From Paramecium tetraurelia (lineage: Eukaryota; Ciliophora; Oligohymenophorea; Peniculida; Parameciidae): a stretch of DNA of 64,000 nucleotides. Under the pieces are notes generated by a model. It was not told where the DNA came from. It was given only the letters and a program-made list of their open reading frames with translations, and made no database searches. Position 1 is the first letter of the stretch, and every line of letters starts with the position of its first letter. The stretch is taken from positions 4,728 through 68,727 of the forward strand of contig NW_001799189.1 of assembly GCF_000165425.1 (NCBI RefSeq). The letters are read 5' to 3'. Made by a program: the position numbers and the translations under genes. Of this stretch, positions 61,376 through 64,000 are shown piece by piece.

Positions 61376-64000
61376 TCATTTAATATCTATAATCTAATCC
61401 AATCCCAAATATGAATCTGACATCAAATACAACCTGTAATTTCTATTCCAATCTTCTACTTCAATATCCTTGCTGGCGGTGCTTCTCAAGTACACTTTTT
61501 TCATGGACACAATTCGATCCTCATCTCCAAGGATCAACCACCAAGAAGCTTCTCTTTGTTTACTAAGCTTTTAAATATAAACTTTATTGTCAGGTTTGCT
61601 TTCGTTTTTGAGATTTACTTTCAATTAGTTTTCAGTTTTAGTATAAACTAATTGGATATCAGGTAATGCATTTATGGCTTTCATTATTTCTGCAATATTC
61701 TCTTTTTGATGAACATTATTTTATAGGAAAATATCAAATTCTCTAAGCTAAAAGTATTAAATTAAATAATTACATTAAAAAATTACAGTAATTCCTTGAT
61801 AGTTCTGACTCGATTAATGCATTCCTCTGGTTTGAGTTTGTGCAAATAAGGCAAATTCATTAATACTTATTCTTCATTTTTAACAAAACCCTAAACAATC
61901 GTCTACAACATATAGATAATATTAAGAGTAGTTTAAAGGTAACCCTTATTGGCAGATATTTCAATCATACAACTTATGATTCTGATACATGAGTCTAAAA
62001 TAAGTTTTTGATCTGTCTCAAAATCTTTAATAGGACATTTCAATCTGAAAATATGGGCTTAAATCAATAAGTAAGCCTTTTCATTAGGATTGTCCATTTT
62101 GTTTTTATCACACTTCAATTTGCATAATTTAGATAAGGCTTCATTTAAATGTTCTTCGTTGTGTCTAACAGGTACTTCATTGAATTCACTAGAGTATGCT
62201 AAAGTGTATAATAAATCTTCAAATCGACTCTCCTTCTAAATTCGTTCATCAAAATGTTTTAAAGTTGTGTGTTTGAGATAATAAAAGGCAGCTAACTTGC
62301 CCAAAAATGTTGATTCGTATTATCCATCTTCTTATGTAATACATTTTGATGTTACTAAATCACTAATAGTATTAGCAACTAAGTTATTCATATAGTATTG
62401 TATATCTTTACTATTAGTGCTTGGACAATTGTAGAATGTAGGATTTTTGACTAATCTTCTGAAGAAATATGTCCAAGTAATCCAATCGATAAAAGTTTAG
62501 TTGTTTTTAACCACTCCAGAGGAGATTTCAGCATTAATATGATCTGAAATGCCTTGAAGCAAACTTGACTCGATTGGGAAAGGAGAATTTAGATATTTAC
62601 GATAGAAATTCTTTTTACTTTATTCTACATAGACACAAGCACTAGCAACAGTATCATATTAAGGTCTACCAGCTCTTCCTATCATTTACAATAAATCTGT
62701 AACTGGAAAATCTACATATTTCTTTAATTTTGGATCGAAAAATTCAGTACCTTTTACTATAACTAATCTTGCAGGGAAGTTCACTCCCCAAGCCAAAGTA
62801 GATGTGGCTATTAATAATTGAATTTTCCCTTAAACAAATAGATTTTCAACTATATTTCTATCATTTTTATCAAGTCCAGAATGATGAATTCCAATTCCAT
62901 ATTACAAGACTGATTTTAATTATGTGTCATCAATCTTGGTACACAATTAAGCTAATTCCTACTCAGTGGTTTAGATATACTGCTTTTCATTTCCCTCTTG
63001 CATAGCCAAAGCAATAATATCCAAAGCAGTTAGACGAGTTTGTCTACGAGAGGACACAAAAATGATAGTTGGTTTTCCATCACTATATCTCTTAATATCT
63101 TGATAAGCTGGTTTATTCATAGTAGCCATTCTAGGACAATAGGCTCTTTCTGGAAATCCATTAAAGTGAATGGTGACAGGGACAGGTCTGCATGAGGGTT
63201 TAAAATTATAAAATCTACCCTTCTTGACTCCGAACCAATTACTCACATCTAATCCATTGGCCATTGCTGTTGATAACCCAATCATTCGTGTCTTTTTATT
63301 TGTATCGTAGCTTAATGAATTCATTCTACTTACTATAACCTCTAAGACTTATCCTCTATCTTATCCAAGTAGATGGATTTCATCAAAAATTAACAGACAG
63401 GTCTATCTCACATATTCTCTATTATTCCAACTTCTACTGATACCATCCCATTTTTCTGGAGTTGTTATGAGAACATGAGCCTTCAACAATGCTTGTAAAT
63501 CTGGAGTATAATCTCCTGTTAATTCAAGTACATTTTTATTGATTTCCTTCAATCTCTTGGTCCAATCTTTTAATCTCTCTTTTGCAATTGCCTTCAAAGG
63601 TGCTATGTAAACTACTTTGAATTATGGTGATTATTTAAACACTCTTAACATAGCAAATTCTGCCATTATAGTTTTACCTGAACCTGTAGGTGCTCCAATT
63701 AATATATTATCATCTGTGTTATAGAGTCCAAAGAACACTTGTGTTTAGATAGGGTTAAAGTATTTATACTACTAGTATAATTGTTCAAATTCAGTATTGT
63801 TTAATGCACTGATTGGTAAAGGTTGTAAGTCTAATAACTCAGTAAAATCTATCTAGTCATCTTGCATAAAAGCATTTGATAGATCTATTTAAACTGTAGT
63901 GTAATCCTCATCTAGCATTACCCATCGATCACTTTGAATTGTCAGATAGTAAGCCTTACATTTTGAATTAAATGGAACATAAAAGGAAATTTACATGGTA
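61376..64000 (-). CDS. ASCC3/Slh1-type Ski2-like helicase, C-terminal half (5' end outside window)
   Basis: Second helicase cassette and second Sec63 domain of an ASCC3 homologue. Motifs: [13 protein letters not shown], Walker [92 protein letters not shown]; the C-terminus has [12 protein letters not shown] and [11 protein letters not shown]. The [21 protein letters not shown] and SSRRQTR wording is closer to ASCC3/Slh1 than to Brr2. ASCC3 splits collided ribosomes in the ribosome quality control trigger complex and also acts in alkylation repair. The N-terminal cassette lies beyond 64000. Confidence 0.92.

Noticed and set aside
1-64000. Bacterial or organellar origin
   Set aside because: Tiny spliceosomal introns, TAA/TAG as Gln, proteasome, RPL17 and sortilin genes show a nuclear ciliate genome.

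Overview
This window looks like macronuclear DNA of a Paramecium-like ciliate. It is very AT-rich and densely packed. Almost every gene stays open only if TAA and TAG are read as glutamine and TGA is the sole stop. Genes are interrupted by very short introns, mostly 22-31 nt, starting GTA and ending TAG or, less often, AAG. For nearly all models below, removing these introns gives a whole number of codons from ATG to TGA. All calls come from reading the sequence by eye; no database search was run.

Layout. 1-15 kb: a large coiled-coil gene running off the left edge, a FOP/LisH centrosomal protein, a kelch-RING protein, a damaged or unresolved RGS-like locus, a giant TmcB-like multi-membrane protein, and a gene joining a LITAF-type zinc/membrane domain to a wolframin-like C-terminus. 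15-31 kb: PRPP synthetase, a coiled-coil protein, FKBP12, tRNA-Val(AAC), three protein kinases (one an ankyrin-AGC fusion) and several unknown genes. 31-42 kb: a degenerate DEAH-helicase/RBR ubiquitin ligase, TMEM107, a sortilin/VPS10 receptor with one apparent frameshift, a Rieske-AIFM3-like oxidoreductase, and a B-box/coiled-coil/WD40 protein. 42-50 kb: a small membrane protein, a MGSACS-start basic protein, a long coiled-coil protein, mitochondrial-type methionine aminopeptidase and an unknown basic protein. 50-64 kb: a ZNFX1/NFX1-type helicase, a La-motif-like protein with an Arg/Gly/Asp-rich repeat tail, ribosomal protein uL22/RPL17, two unknown genes, an RPA32-like protein, proteasome beta-3, and the C-terminal half of an ASCC3/Slh1 helicase running off the right edge.

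The genes do not form an operon; strands alternate and spacers are often only tens of bases. Loose themes are basal body and cilium (FOP, TMEM107), protein quality control (RBR ligase, FKBP, proteasome, MetAP, ASCC3 ribosome rescue) and RNA biology (ZNFX1-like, LARP-like, ASCC3, RPL17). No IS elements, CRISPR arrays or virus-derived elements were recognised. The most novel items are the pseudo-helicase/RBR ligase, the LITAF-wolframin-like gene, the ZNFX1-like helicase, and an internal repeat that spells the same glutamine with CAA, TAG and TAA.
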